From Alkalihalobacillus trypoxylicola (lineage in GTDB: Bacteria > Bacillota > Bacilli > Bacillales > Bacillaceae_D): a stretch of DNA of 64,000 nt. Positions 32,346 through 41,242 of the stretch are shown here, piece by piece. A program made the translations under genes and the position numbers. The notes under the pieces are model-generated. The model worked only from the letters and a program-made list of their open reading frames with translations, was not told the origin of the DNA and did not search any database. The DNA is taken from positions 434,001 to 498,000 of the forward strand of contig NZ_LTAO01000001.1 in the NCBI RefSeq assembly GCF_001590785.1, read 5' to 3'. How positions within the stretch are numbered: position 1 is the stretch's first letter; the number at the start of each line of letters is the position of its first letter.

Positions 32346-33068
32346 TTATTCCCCTTTCACTTCTTCCATATAACGAACCCTCGGAATCCCTTCATAGGCA
32401 GGTAGTACCATTCCCTCTTCAATTTGGATGGATAGACTAAATCCGGCCATTTCAAATTCTTCTAGAGAATTTGATACTAATAATTCATTATGAAGTCTCT
32501 CTGGATTGTCATGAATGACTTTAATATCAAAAGGAAGCGGGGGTAATCTTCTAGAATTTAATTGAGTATCTCCATTCACATCCCTGAATGCCGATGTTGT
32601 TATAAATCGTTCTTCAGCTATGGACATTTCCTTTGCACCAAAAAAATTCAATTCATTCACTAAAAAGCGAAAAAGCTCTGGACTAGGTTGCTTTTGTTCA
32701 TTCTCACCAACGTATGGTTCTTCATAAACTGGTTCAATTCTTATAACCACTCCGTTACCCTTATATTCCGTTAGACTGGCCGTAGCTTTTAAATCATCAA
32801 GCTGATTTTCTAAAACTGTCACGACATCCTCATGATTATGTAAGGTTGTTTCATATTCCGCTAATAAAGTTTGTAGTTTCTCAATCTCTTGATTGTAAAA
32901 TTGCCTTTTATTTTGTTCTTGATTTAATAAATCTCTTAGCTCTCTAACATCTCTTGTATCTCGTATTGTATTTGCGCTTTGGGTGGATGAATATTGGATG
33001 GAAATCATAAAACCAACCATAAATGTAATAAAAGTAAAAATCCAAATTCTCTTCATCCTACTTATCAC
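32346..33068 (-). CDS. ylxX: DUF881 family protein (YlxX-like)
   Basis: 240 aa: one N-terminal transmembrane helix (about 8-24), a coiled coil (about 35-95), and the extracytoplasmic DUF881 domain (about 97-235, with GNGVVIRIEP and LVNELNFFGAKEMSIAEERF). The function is unknown; these genes stand beside sbp in many Gram-positive bacteria. The start is uncertain: GTG 33068 overlaps the previous gene's stop by 4 nt, while ATG 33056 (MKRIWIFTF) begins right at the transmembrane helix. Confidence 0.88.
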   Translation of the reverse strand: MISRMKRIWIFTFITFMVGFMISIQYSSTQSANTIRDTRDVRELRDLLNQEQNKRQFYNQEIEKLQTLLAEYETTLHNHEDVVTVLENQLDDLKATASLTEYKGNGVVIRIEPVYEEPYVGENEQKQPSPELFRFLVNELNFFGAKEMSIAEERFITTSAFRDVNGDTQLNSRRLPPLPFDIKVIHDNPERLHNELLVSNSLEEFEMAGFSLSIQIEEGMVLPAYEGIPRVRYMEEVKGE

Positions 33069-33784
33069 CCGCTTTCAGATAAGTAAGGATTCAATTCAAT
33101 AGAAGGAAGCTTTTGAATACGAACGGTAATCCCTTCATTAACTAATTGATCCTTTACTCCTCCTAGAATATCTAACGAAGCCGTTAAAGTATCACCGTCT
33201 CCTATGGCTGTTATAGTAAAAGGAGCGGCTGAAGCCTGTCCATCTACTAAAATCACCGGACCAATACATTGAATATAGGATTGATGGGTTAACCGGTACC
33301 CATTAATAGCAACTGCTTCAGCTTGCGAAACAAAAAGCTCGTCTACTACTTTTTGTACATGTTCCTCATGAACAATGTAATCATTTGGATTTTCTCCATT
33401 TGGTAGGTACTCTGCATCCTGCAATGTCACTTCAATTCCTGCACCATTCACAGGAACGGCTCCACTGATTTTTCTTATCCGATTAATATCTTCAATTAAA
33501 TTTTTACTTCGCACTTCTTCTTCTTCGTTTATATTGGCCAATTCTTGCTCCAACTGCCTAATTTCCGCTTGAAGCTCAAGTAATTCTGATTGCAAGGTAA
33601 AATTTGTTTCTTCTGTATCTAGAATTTGTTTTCTAAGTTCGTCTTCATATCTCCATTGAGTTTCTTCATATTCATTACTAGAAGAGCCTGTTTGTTCCAT
33701 TGTTACTTGATAACTCCATGCCATTATAAAACCTAAAAGTAACAGAACGAAGGATAATAATACATGTTTACCCCTCACCTTCAT
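33065..33784 (-). CDS. ylxW: DUF881 family protein (YlxW-like)
   Basis: About 239 aa, a paralog of the next gene: an N-terminal transmembrane helix (about 8-26), a coiled coil rich in Glu/Gln (about 35-100), and an exported DUF881 domain with NGAGIEVTLQDAEYLPNG and QAEAVAINGYRLT. ATG 33784 is chosen, with AGGGGGAAG about 9 nt upstream; TTG 33787 is a less likely start. It overlaps the end of divIB by 17 nt, so translation is coupled. The tandem DUF881 pair matches B. subtilis ylxW-ylxX. Confidence 0.88.
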   Translation of the reverse strand: MKVRGKHVLLSFVLLLLGFIMAWSYQVTMEQTGSSSNEYEETQWRYEDELRKQILDTEETNFTLQSELLELQAEIRQLEQELANINEEEEVRSKNLIEDINRIRKISGAVPVNGAGIEVTLQDAEYLPNGENPNDYIVHEEHVQKVVDELFVSQAEAVAINGYRLTHQSYIQCIGPVILVDGQASAAPFTITAIGDGDTLTASLDILGGVKDQLVNEGITVRIQKLPSIELNPYLSESG

Positions 33785-34577
33785 CAAAATCAGCTTCCCC
33801 CTCTAAATCCTCATCTTCTATTGATTCCTCTGTAGAAAATTCCTCAAAATAAGGGCTCATTCTCATATGTAGAATTCCATTCTTGTTATGATCAATCTCA
33901 TGAACAATAGATGGATATGGTGCCATCCATTCACTAAAGTTTCTAATCGTAGAATGTACTTCGATTCCATCCGTCATATAAACGATAATCGCATTAGGAT
34001 CGGATTCACTACCATTATGGAATATTTCCGAAATTCGCTCGCTTATTTGTTCTGGGATATTAGCTAGTTCACCAGCAATTTCTGATAATGCGTCTCCCTC
34101 TTCAAACCCTAATAATATAGGTGCATCCGATGGGAATTCATGTCTTGGCAACTCTGATAAAAAAACACCCGTTGCTAAAATAGGAAAATACTTTTCACCT
34201 CTGTATAAGTAACCCACTCTCGGGTACTCAGAAACTTCAATTGAAACCGTGCTTGGAAAGCTTCTTTCAATAACAGCCGATTGAATTTCTGGCATAGTAC
34301 TAATCGATTCTTCTATTTTATCAGCCTGAATGTTCCATATATGGTCACCTACACTAAGACCACTTGCATCAATAACCGCGTCTTCGCTAGTAATATATTG
34401 CCCGTTTACTTCGATGTTTCGAACATGACTTAAAGGTGATTGCATATAAATAATCAGAAGTAATATGACGAAAAACAAAAATAAAAAAAACAGCAATCTA
34501 CGATTAGCTCTTTGCTTACGCTGTTCTTTTAACGATGGCACGCGATCATCTAATGAAACTAATTTATCGTTATCCAT
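33768..34577 (-). CDS. divIB: Cell division protein DivIB (FtsQ)
   Basis: Divisome membrane protein that stabilises FtsL/DivIC and regulates septal synthesis. 269 aa. A basic cytoplasmic N-terminus and one transmembrane helix (about 28-47) precede the POTRA domain (about 50-120, starting HVRNIEVNG) and the beta domain (about 125-240). An acidic C-terminal tail (EESIEDEDLEGEADFDEGEG, about 20 residues) completes it. It is the first gene of a unit that runs to sbp. The usual upstream neighbours murG and murB are missing. Confidence 0.95.
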   Translation of the reverse strand: MDNDKLVSLDDRVPSLKEQRKQRANRRLLFFLFLFFVILLLIIYMQSPLSHVRNIEVNGQYITSEDAVIDASGLSVGDHIWNIQADKIEESISTMPEIQSAVIERSFPSTVSIEVSEYPRVGYLYRGEKYFPILATGVFLSELPRHEFPSDAPILLGFEEGDALSEIAGELANIPEQISERISEIFHNGSESDPNAIIVYMTDGIEVHSTIRNFSEWMAPYPSIVHEIDHNKNGILHMRMSPYFEEFSTEESIEDEDLEGEADFDEGEG

Positions 34578-35220
34578 CGCTTCAACTCCCGTTTTTCAAG
34601 CCCTTCTTAGGACCTAATTAATTGCATCGAACTTTTAAAAATTACTCCTTGTCATCTGTTTAATTATACCATAAATTAGGGACAAATTGATTACTTCTTT
34701 GCTACTTTTGAGCATTTTTACTCAAAAGAAAAAACCTTTCTAAAATCAATATAAAAATGTTCAAAACAAATCGACACTTTTATTATAAAAGAGAGTTACC
34801 TTTCTTTCCATGGAATGATTTGCTAAATTTCTTCTCTATAAAATTCTAAGCTTTCCCACTAAAAAAGTACATGTGTCTTTTTTAGCTCTATACCCTAATT
34901 TTTGAGTAACTAAACATCTTTTTTAACCATATTTAAATGATTTATTCTATTTTAACATGTGGTATATAACAATCCCATTACTGAAGTGTGTGATATTATC
35001 TGAATCTATAGCGGTTCTAGGATATATGATCATATTTTTACATAATTATATACAGTGTTTAAAAAACTTTTCAGCACTGCCTTTTACAAAATGACTTCTG
35101 AATTCCTAATGTCATGCTCGAAAAAGAACTAGTTTTGCTAATGAATTTGTGAGTGAATTAAACTCATTTCTTTCATTTAAATTTTTATAACAAACGAATC
35201 AATTTCATCATGCATATCTT
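34578..35220. other. AT-rich non-coding region upstream of divIB (murG/murB position)
   Basis: About 640 nt of the 1.29 kb divIB-spoVE gap. Apart from the divIB promoter I see no gene, no structured RNA and no recognisable murG or murB remnant in any frame; stops are frequent on both strands. Confidence 0.65.
34663..34671 (-). promoter_or_regulatory. Extended -10 promoter of divIB
   Basis: The minus strand reads TGGTATAAT, a perfect TATAAT with an extended TGn, 86 nt before divIB. No good -35 is present. Confidence 0.6.
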
Positions 35221-35453
35221 ATAATGAAAACCGAACGATTTAGTTTTTGATTTCCACTTTAGGTAGATGCTTTCCCAAGGGCTTGTCTTCAGCTAACTCT
35301 GACTACGCAGAGCTTCGCCAGAGTGGATCTTCAGACTGCGCTGATCCTTTGGGTACCGTTTCAATCAAGAAGTTAATTCACAAACATTTAAAACATATTT
35401 TTATAAGAAACGTTCGGTTTTATTCTTTTATAGAGCAATTATGAAATTCACTC
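35221..35453 (+). repeat. Dispersed intergenic repeat, family A, copy 2
   Basis: Ends in an 11-nt inverted repeat, AAAACCGAACG (35227-35237) and CGTTCGGTTTT (35411-35421). Inside are a second imperfect inverted repeat (TTTTTGATT..AATCAAGAA; CCCAAGG..CCTTTGGG) and a small CTCTG..CAGAG hairpin. Homologous to 27101-27331. Confidence 0.82.
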
Positions 35454-35502
35454 AAACAAATAAGGGTGAGACCAAACTCACGAATTAATGATTATACCAT
35501 TC

Positions 35503-35730
35503 TAGGTCCCCGCCTGTTCGCTCCCTCAAGACACTTCACCCGTGGGGTGGCGCCGAAATAACTTTTTTAAAAAGTGGATTTCGTTATTGCCACTATTTCC
35601 CACTGGAGCCTCCGTGTCTGGTGTTCGCTAACTTACGTCTTTCATAGGGAATTTATCCTTTCAAAAAACCCTCCTTTTTCACAAAAAAGGAGGGTTCATC
35701 GTTCATTATTGATGTTTGCATCCATTACAC
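35503..35730 (+). repeat. Dispersed intergenic repeat, family B, copy 2
   Basis: Shares with copy 3 the identical 17-mer CCCACTGGAGCCTCCGT (35599-35615), the terminator stem, and the tail TTGATGTTTGCATCCATTA. It directly follows family A copy 2 in the divIB-spoVE gap. Confidence 0.8.
35667..35696 (-). terminator. Intrinsic terminator after spoVE, carried by repeat B2
   Basis: AACCCTCCTTTTT pairs with AAAAAGGAGGGTT, with TTTTTT following on the minus strand, 170 nt beyond the spoVE stop. The remaining 35697-35866 has no other visible feature. Confidence 0.85.
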
Positions 35731-35866
35731 ATTTTTCCTATATTCTATAAGATGATGTTTTAAATGAGATTTTGTCCTAGCATCATTCCTACGTTTTTCT
35801 TCAACTCCGTACATTGAATAGCATAAAATTAAAACGGACAAGAGCTGTAACCATAAATTCTACTAT

Positions 35867-36967
35867 TTAAATTCTAGAGTGACGACTTATATTCAGTAGG
35901 ACACCTAATGACAGTAACATCAAGGTTAAAGAAGAGCCTCCATAACTTAATAATGGCAAGGTAATTCCTGTTACTGGAAAAAGTCCGATAACGACTCCTA
36001 TATTAATCATCACTTGAATGGCAACCATGGAAATAATACCGACCGACAATAAGCTTCCAAATAAATCCTGTGCTCCAAGAGCAATCCTTATGCCACGCCA
36101 AAATAATAAACCAAACAAAACTAAAACAATAAGACCTCCGATAAAACCTAATTCCTCTGCTAAAATGGCAAAGATAAAATCAGTCTGCGGCTCGGGTAAA
36201 TAAAAATACTTTTGTCTACTCTCACCTAGCCCCATTCCCATTAAACCACCTGGGCCGATCGCATAAAGTGATTGAATAATTTGAAAGCCTGCCCCCAAAG
36301 GGTCGGACCATGGATCAAGAAAGGACGTGATTCGTTTAATACGATAGGGTGCTGATATGATTAATCCTACAAAACCTAAAACTCCGATAAAGCCTAGCAT
36401 AACAAAATGCTTCGTCCTAGCACCCGAAACAAATATCATCACAATACATGTCGCAACCATTACGGCACCTGTACCCAAATCTGGTTGAAGCATAATCATA
36501 GCAAAAGCGACCATAACTAAGCTTAAAGTGGGTAAAAGCCCTTTTTTAAATGAAGTAATATTCTTCTGATTCATAGACAAGTATTTTGCTAAAAAGATAA
36601 TCATCGCCATTTTCATAAACTCAGAAGGCTGAATCGAAAAAGCACCTACTCCTAACCAGCTTCTCGCCCCTCCTCGAACTAATCCCACTCCTGGAACTAA
36701 GACGATAACGAGTAAGACAAAGCATATGATCAGCATTATTTTTGAAAGGCTTTTCCAATTCCAGTAATCAATATTCATGATGACGAACATGAAAATGACA
36801 CCAACAACTGCAAAAAACAACTGTCTCTTTGCGAAGAAAAAAGAATCATCAAACCGGTAGGATGCCCAAGCTTCACTTGCGCTATATACCATGACCATGC
36901 CGATCGTTAATAATGCTAAAATAATAAATAACAAAAAATAGTCTGGTGCTTGTTTTTGTTTTGTCAA
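35867..36967 (-). CDS. spoVE: Stage V sporulation protein E (SEDS-family lipid II polymerase/flippase-like)
   Basis: SEDS glycosyltransferase of the FtsW/RodA/SpoVE family, needed for spore cortex synthesis with its partner SpoVD. About 366 aa with 10 transmembrane helices. Signature segments include GVGLVRGGARSWLGVG, the QPSEFMKMAMI motif and the C-terminal TGITLPLLSYGGSS. The start is TTG 36967 (MTKQKQAPD), behind AAAGAGGTGGAGAGC; GTG 36976 lies within that site. FtsW is not excluded by sequence alone, but the position next to murD and the N-terminus favour SpoVE. It is isolated by terminators from murD upstream and divIB downstream. Confidence 0.92.
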   Translation of the reverse strand: MTKQKQAPDYFLLFIILALLTIGMVMVYSASEAWASYRFDDSFFFAKRQLFFAVVGVIFMFVIMNIDYWNWKSLSKIMLIICFVLLVIVLVPGVGLVRGGARSWLGVGAFSIQPSEFMKMAMIIFLAKYLSMNQKNITSFKKGLLPTLSLVMVAFAMIMLQPDLGTGAVMVATCIVMIFVSGARTKHFVMLGFIGVLGFVGLIISAPYRIKRITSFLDPWSDPLGAGFQIIQSLYAIGPGGLMGMGLGESRQKYFYLPEPQTDFIFAILAEELGFIGGLIVLVLFGLLFWRGIRIALGAQDLFGSLLSVGIISMVAIQVMINIGVVIGLFPVTGITLPLLSYGGSSLTLMLLSLGVLLNISRHSRI

Positions 36968-37111
36968 GCTCTCCACCTCTTTACCAATTAAAGCTCAATT
37001 CCTCTTTTTATAAGCTATGCGTACAAGCATAAAAACATGTCTTTATCCTTAAAAGAGATAACAGCTTTTTCATAGGATTGAAGTGGTTTTAAACCATTTA
37101 AATTAAACTCA

Positions 37112-37139
37112 AAAAGCTTGTGACTATTTACTGGTCACA
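37112..37139. terminator. Bidirectional hairpin terminator between murD and spoVE
   Basis: GCTTGTGAC pairs with GTCACAAGC around a 9-nt loop, followed by CCTTTTTT on the plus strand and by TTTTTGAG on the minus strand. Confidence 0.75.
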
Positions 37140-37280
37140 AGCCCTTTTTTATTAGTATATCGATTACATAATCCATCACGCATATGACTTAAAATGATGT
37201 ACACTTTCACTTTTGCATGCTTAAACTTGTATCTCACTCATAAATGAATGAGTATTATCTTCTGTATCTTTAAAAAATAC

Positions 37281-37460
37281 CATCCAGTGGGGTGTTGCCG
37301 AATGAACTTTATAAAAGTGATCCTCTGCATGGACACTTCCTCCCACTGGAGCCTCCGTTCCTTGTGTCCGCTAGCTTACACTTCTGCCCTTTCAAAAAAA
37401 CCCTCCTTTTCATAGTAAGGAGGGTTCATGGTTCGTTCTTGATGTTTGCATCCATTAAAC
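37281..37460 (+). repeat. Dispersed intergenic repeat, family B, copy 3
   Basis: Carries the same 17-mer CCCACTGGAGCCTCCGT (37342-37358) as copy 2, then CTTGTGTCCGCTAGCTTAC, a CCCTCC/GGAGGG hairpin, and the common tail ending CATCCATTA. It lies 90 nt downstream of murD. Confidence 0.8.
37399..37426 (-). terminator. Intrinsic terminator after murD, carried by repeat B3
   Basis: AACCCTCCTT pairs with AAGGAGGGTT around an 8-nt loop, followed on the minus strand by TTTTTTT. Confidence 0.85.
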
Positions 37461-37550
37461 ATCATTTAAAATTCTCTTTTATGTGGTGACTAAAAACAGG
37501 TTTTGTCCGGGTCTGTTTATATTCTACCTCACGATATGCTTTTTTAATGA

Positions 37551-38900
37551 CTATAGACTTTCTACAGCATCAATAAACTTTTGTCCTCTTACTTCAAACG
37601 TTGGATATTGATCCCAGCTCGCACATGCAGGTGATAATAAAATGACGTCATTTTGATTAGAAATTTGCCATGCTTTATGAACACCGTCTATGACATCAAC
37701 CGCAGTCATAATTAGTTCGATTCCTGCTTTTTGAGCTGTTTCTTTAAGCTTATCCGCGGTTTGTCCAAATGTAACAATCGCTCTTACATTAGTTAAGTAT
37801 GGGATTAACTCCTCGAAAGAGTTACCTCGATCAAGTCCTCCTGCAAGCAATAAAGTTGGTTTTTGAAAGGATTGCAAGGCCTTTACTGTCGCTAAAATAT
37901 TGGTAGCTTTAGAATCGTTATAAAAGGAACGCCCTTGCAATTCCTTCACAAATTGCAAGCGATGCTTGACACCATTGAACGTTTTTAACACATGCTGAAT
38001 CTGTGAGATTTCAGCCCCCATTAGCATAGAGGTTCCAATCGCAGCTAATATATTTTCCATGTTATGAGAACCAGGCAGGACGATTTCATTAGCATTTATG
38101 ATCTGTTTACCATCATAATAAATAGTACCTTCAAACAAACAAACACCTTGATCCAAATATGTATGTTGAGTAAAAGGAATTCCAGTAGCCCGATTCTCCT
38201 TCACTAATTGAACGACTTTTTGATCATCTAAATTATAAACAAGCTGATCGTCATCATCCTGATTCTTGAAAATAGCTGCTTTCGCCTTATGATACTCTCC
38301 GAGAGTACCGTGGTAATCTAAATGAGCTTCGAATAAATTAAGAAGAACCGAAACCCTTGGTTTAAATTGGTCGACTCCTAATAGCTGAAAACTTGAAACT
38401 TCCATTACAATCACTTGATTACTTTGAGCTTGTTCTGCTACTTCACAAGCAACCGTTCCAATATTTCCAGCAATCAAAGGCTCCCTTGCACTTGATTTAA
38501 GCATTTCGTAAATTAAGGTCGTTGTTGTCGTTTTTCCGTTTGAACCAGTAATCGCAATAATTTCTGCTTCGCTTATTTGATAAGCTAGTTCTATTTCTGT
38601 TATGACATTAATATTTCTATTTTCTGCTTCCTTAATTAATACATTAGAATAAGGAATACCTGGATTCTTAACGATTAAAGTCACAGATTCATCTAATAAA
38701 GATAAAGGGTGCTCGCCACAAATAACACGAAAGCCTTCTTCCATTAATGCTTGAGCCTGAGTATGATCCTGAAGAGGCTTTGCGTCATTAATCGTTACTT
38801 TTGCACCTAGTTTTTTTAACAACCTCGCTGCCGCTTCCCCACTTTTGGCAAGTCCTAGAACAAGTACATGCTTACCTTTTAACGTCTCTATCGCTTTCAT
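37551..38900 (-). CDS. murD: UDP-N-acetylmuramoyl-L-alanine--D-glutamate ligase
   Basis: Cytoplasmic ATP-dependent ligase that adds D-Glu to UDP-MurNAc-L-Ala. About 449 aa in three domains: an N-terminal Rossmann domain (KHVLVLGLAKSGEAAARLL), a central ATPase with GSNGKTTTTTL (about 116-126), and a C-terminal Mur ligase domain with LLLAGGLDRGN. The open frame reaches 38987, but ATG 38900, with GAGGTG 8 nt upstream and overlapping the mraY stop (TAATG), is right. It ends the spoVD-proximal wall gene unit, and a repeat-borne terminator follows. Confidence 0.97.
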   Translation of the reverse strand: MKAIETLKGKHVLVLGLAKSGEAAARLLKKLGAKVTINDAKPLQDHTQAQALMEEGFRVICGEHPLSLLDESVTLIVKNPGIPYSNVLIKEAENRNINVITEIELAYQISEAEIIAITGSNGKTTTTTLIYEMLKSSAREPLIAGNIGTVACEVAEQAQSNQVIVMEVSSFQLLGVDQFKPRVSVLLNLFEAHLDYHGTLGEYHKAKAAIFKNQDDDDQLVYNLDDQKVVQLVKENRATGIPFTQHTYLDQGVCLFEGTIYYDGKQIINANEIVLPGSHNMENILAAIGTSMLMGAEISQIQHVLKTFNGVKHRLQFVKELQGRSFYNDSKATNILATVKALQSFQKPTLLLAGGLDRGNSFEELIPYLTNVRAIVTFGQTADKLKETAQKAGIELIMTAVDVIDGVHKAWQISNQNDVILLSPACASWDQYPTFEVRGQKFIDAVESL

Positions 38901-39874
38901 TACAACCACACCTCGATGTATATGCCTAACACAGCTAAAATCATACCTACGAACCAGAATGTCACGACCACTCGCCATTCTGACCAACCAGATAGCTCGT
39001 AATGATGATGAAGTGGGCTCATCTTGAATACTCGTTTCCCTCTCGTTTTAAAGGAAATAACTTGAATAATAACAGACAATGTTTCAATGACAAAAACACC
39101 ACCTATTATAATTAATAAAATTTCCATTTTGGAAATAATAGCGATTGCTGCTATCGCTCCACCCAAAGCTAATGAACCTGTATCTCCCATAAACACTTTT
39201 GCTGGATGTGCATTATAAACTAGAAATCCAAGAACAGCGCCGACTACTGCAGCACTAAAAATAGAAACGTCAATTAAGTCAACGTACCAGGCTAAAACTG
39301 CAAATGCCCCAAATGCAATGGCAGACGTTCCTGCAAGTAAACCATCGAGTCCATCCGTTAAATTGACGGCGTTTGAAGCACCTACTAACATGACGATTAC
39401 GAGTGGTAAGTATAACCAGCCAATATCAATTTGAAAGTTCGTTGCAGGTATTGAAATTTCGGTTGAAAACCCAATATATCTTAACCCAAAATAAAAGAGA
39501 ACGGAGATCAGTAATTGACCTAACAACTTCTGTTTTGATGTTAACCCTAAATTTCTCTTTTTTACAACTTTAATATAATCATCTAAAAATCCGACCAAAC
39601 CAAAACCGACCGTTACAAATAAAAGTAGAAGTATTTCCTCACTAAAAGATAAAAATCTGATTGAGATAAATAGAGCGGCAATTGCTATTGCAAGGACAAT
39701 CACAATTCCTCCCATGGTTGGTGTTCCTTTTTTCTTTTGATGTGATTCAGGTCCTTCTTCTCTTATACTTTGACCGAATTTCAATCGTCTTAAAAATGGT
39801 ATAAATAATGGTGATAACAATACTGAGATGAGAAATGATAATACGAGTGATAATAATAGAACGAGTTCTAACAC
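38900..39874 (-). CDS. mraY: Phospho-N-acetylmuramoyl-pentapeptide transferase
   Basis: Integral membrane enzyme that makes lipid I from UDP-MurNAc-pentapeptide and undecaprenyl phosphate. 324 aa with about 10 transmembrane helices. Catalytic motifs are visible: GFLDDYIKV (Asp-Asp), [12 protein letters not shown], and the histidine-rich loop [13 protein letters not shown]. The start is GTG 39874, with AAAGGAGGGG about 8 nt upstream. It is packed tightly between murF (3 nt) and murD (1-nt overlap). Confidence 0.97.
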   Translation of the reverse strand: MLELVLLLSLVLSFLISVLLSPLFIPFLRRLKFGQSIREEGPESHQKKKGTPTMGGIVIVLAIAIAALFISIRFLSFSEEILLLLFVTVGFGLVGFLDDYIKVVKKRNLGLTSKQKLLGQLLISVLFYFGLRYIGFSTEISIPATNFQIDIGWLYLPLVIVMLVGASNAVNLTDGLDGLLAGTSAIAFGAFAVLAWYVDLIDVSIFSAAVVGAVLGFLVYNAHPAKVFMGDTGSLALGGAIAAIAIISKMEILLIIIGGVFVIETLSVIIQVISFKTRGKRVFKMSPLHHHYELSGWSEWRVVVTFWFVGMILAVLGIYIEVWL

Positions 39875-39877
39875 TAA

Positions 39878-41242
39878 TCACCCCTCCTTTCTGTTTTGTT
39901 GATATTGATTTATTAGTTGTTCTAGCTCCATTCCTCTTGAAGCTTTAAAAAGTATGACTGTCTGATTATTCACTTTTGAAGCAATGCTACTTTCTGCCTC
40001 TTCCTTCGTCGAAAAATATTCAACATTGATAGAATCTATGCGATGATTTTGAAACCATTCATCATATATCCATTTTGCTTTCTCTCCTACTAGAAGGATA
40101 TCCGTAATCGGAGCGACTAAGCTTGAAGCAACCTGTCTATGTAAGAGCTCCTCTTGTTCTCCTAATTCAAAAATATCTCCTAATACGACGATTTTTTTTG
40201 ACTTATCTGGAATATCCTTAATCGTTTCAATAGCGGCTATCATTGAGGTTGGACTTGCATTATAAGCATCGTTGATAACCCATTCCCCATTCGCACCTAT
40301 GCTTTTTTCTAATCTCATACCTGTTAAAGAAACTCTGCTTAATCCTGCTTGAATTTGTTTATGATCAAAACCAAGCTCTGTGACAAGAGCTATACATATT
40401 GAAGCATTTTTCACATTGTGACGACCTAATAATGACAATTTAAAAGGTTCTTCCCCTAAGAAGAAATGAAAGCCGTCCAGTTTGGGCTCAATCTTTGAAA
40501 TCACATAATCATTCGTCTTTTCTACACCTATCTTAACCACCTTATTTGAATAATAAGGATTTAACAATTTTTCATCACCATCAAGGTACACTCTTCCGCT
40601 ATCAAGCAGCCCGCTCGTAATTTCCATTTTTGCTTTTGCTATACCTTCTCGACTGCCCAAAAATTCCATATGAGACTCTCCGATATTGGTAACGACAGCT
40701 AGATTAGGCTTCGCGATATTTGAAAGTAATTCAATTTCACCAAAGGCGCTCATACCCATTTCTAAAATTAAGTACTGACAGTTGGAGGGCATCGATAAAA
40801 TGGTCATAGGTAATCCAATATGATTGTTAAAGTTCCCTTCCGTTTTAAACGTTTCTCCATGAATCGATAATAAGCTCTCTAAAATATCTTTTGTTGTTGT
40901 CTTACCGTTACTTCCTGTAACAGCTACAACAATAGGATTTACTAAATCTCGATAAGTTTTGGCCATTTGCTGAAAGGAAATTAAAGTATCTTCCACAAAG
41001 TACAATTGAAAAGATTCAGGTATATCCGCTGGAACTGATTCATTTATATTCCAAAGAGCACCGATAGCCCCTTTATTAATCGCATCACGAATAAAGCTAT
41101 GACCGTTACGAGCAGCCACTAATGGTATATAAAGAGCCCCTTTTTTCAAAATTCTCGTATCGAAGGCAACACTCGAAAACTTCTGAGTTCCTATCGAACG
41201 AGATAATGTGGAGGATGCTGAAATCAAATCAGATGTTAACAT
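39878..41242 (-). CDS. murF: UDP-N-acetylmuramoyl-tripeptide--D-alanyl-D-alanine ligase
   Basis: Adds D-Ala-D-Ala to complete the UDP-MurNAc-pentapeptide. About 454 aa. It has an N-terminal uridine-binding domain (FDTRILKKGALYIPL), a central ATPase with VTGSNGKTTTKDIL (about 106-119), NDAYNASPTSM, and the C-terminal domain. ATG 41242 (MLTSDLIS) with AAGGAGCG upstream is preferred over ATG 41269. It overlaps the end of murE by 14 nt. In B. subtilis murF lies away from the dcw cluster; here it is inside, as in several other bacilli. Confidence 0.96.
   Translation of the reverse strand: MLTSDLISASSTLSRSIGTQKFSSVAFDTRILKKGALYIPLVAARNGHSFIRDAINKGAIGALWNINESVPADIPESFQLYFVEDTLISFQQMAKTYRDLVNPIVVAVTGSNGKTTTKDILESLLSIHGETFKTEGNFNNHIGLPMTILSMPSNCQYLILEMGMSAFGEIELLSNIAKPNLAVVTNIGESHMEFLGSREGIAKAKMEITSGLLDSGRVYLDGDEKLLNPYYSNKVVKIGVEKTNDYVISKIEPKLDGFHFFLGEEPFKLSLLGRHNVKNASICIALVTELGFDHKQIQAGLSRVSLTGMRLEKSIGANGEWVINDAYNASPTSMIAAIETIKDIPDKSKKIVVLGDIFELGEQEELLHRQVASSLVAPITDILLVGEKAKWIYDEWFQNHRIDSINVEYFSTKEEAESSIASKVNNQTVILFKASRGMELEQLINQYQQNRKEG

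Larger units (their letters stand above)
36968..37550. other. spoVE-murD intergenic region
   Basis: A 583-nt gap with a bidirectional hairpin terminator (37112-37139), repeat copy B3 with its own terminator, and an AT-rich rest. No gene was seen. Any spoVE promoter must be in the first 130 nt; I found no clear sigma-A or sigma-E site. Confidence 0.7.

Noticed and set aside
35247-35444. 65-codon plus-strand open frame inside repeat A2
   Set aside because: It is wholly within the repeat and is not kept in the other copy, which has a different reading frame there.
37292-37489. 65-codon plus-strand open frame over repeat B3
   Set aside because: It crosses the terminator hairpin and the non-coding repeat; no ribosome binding site.
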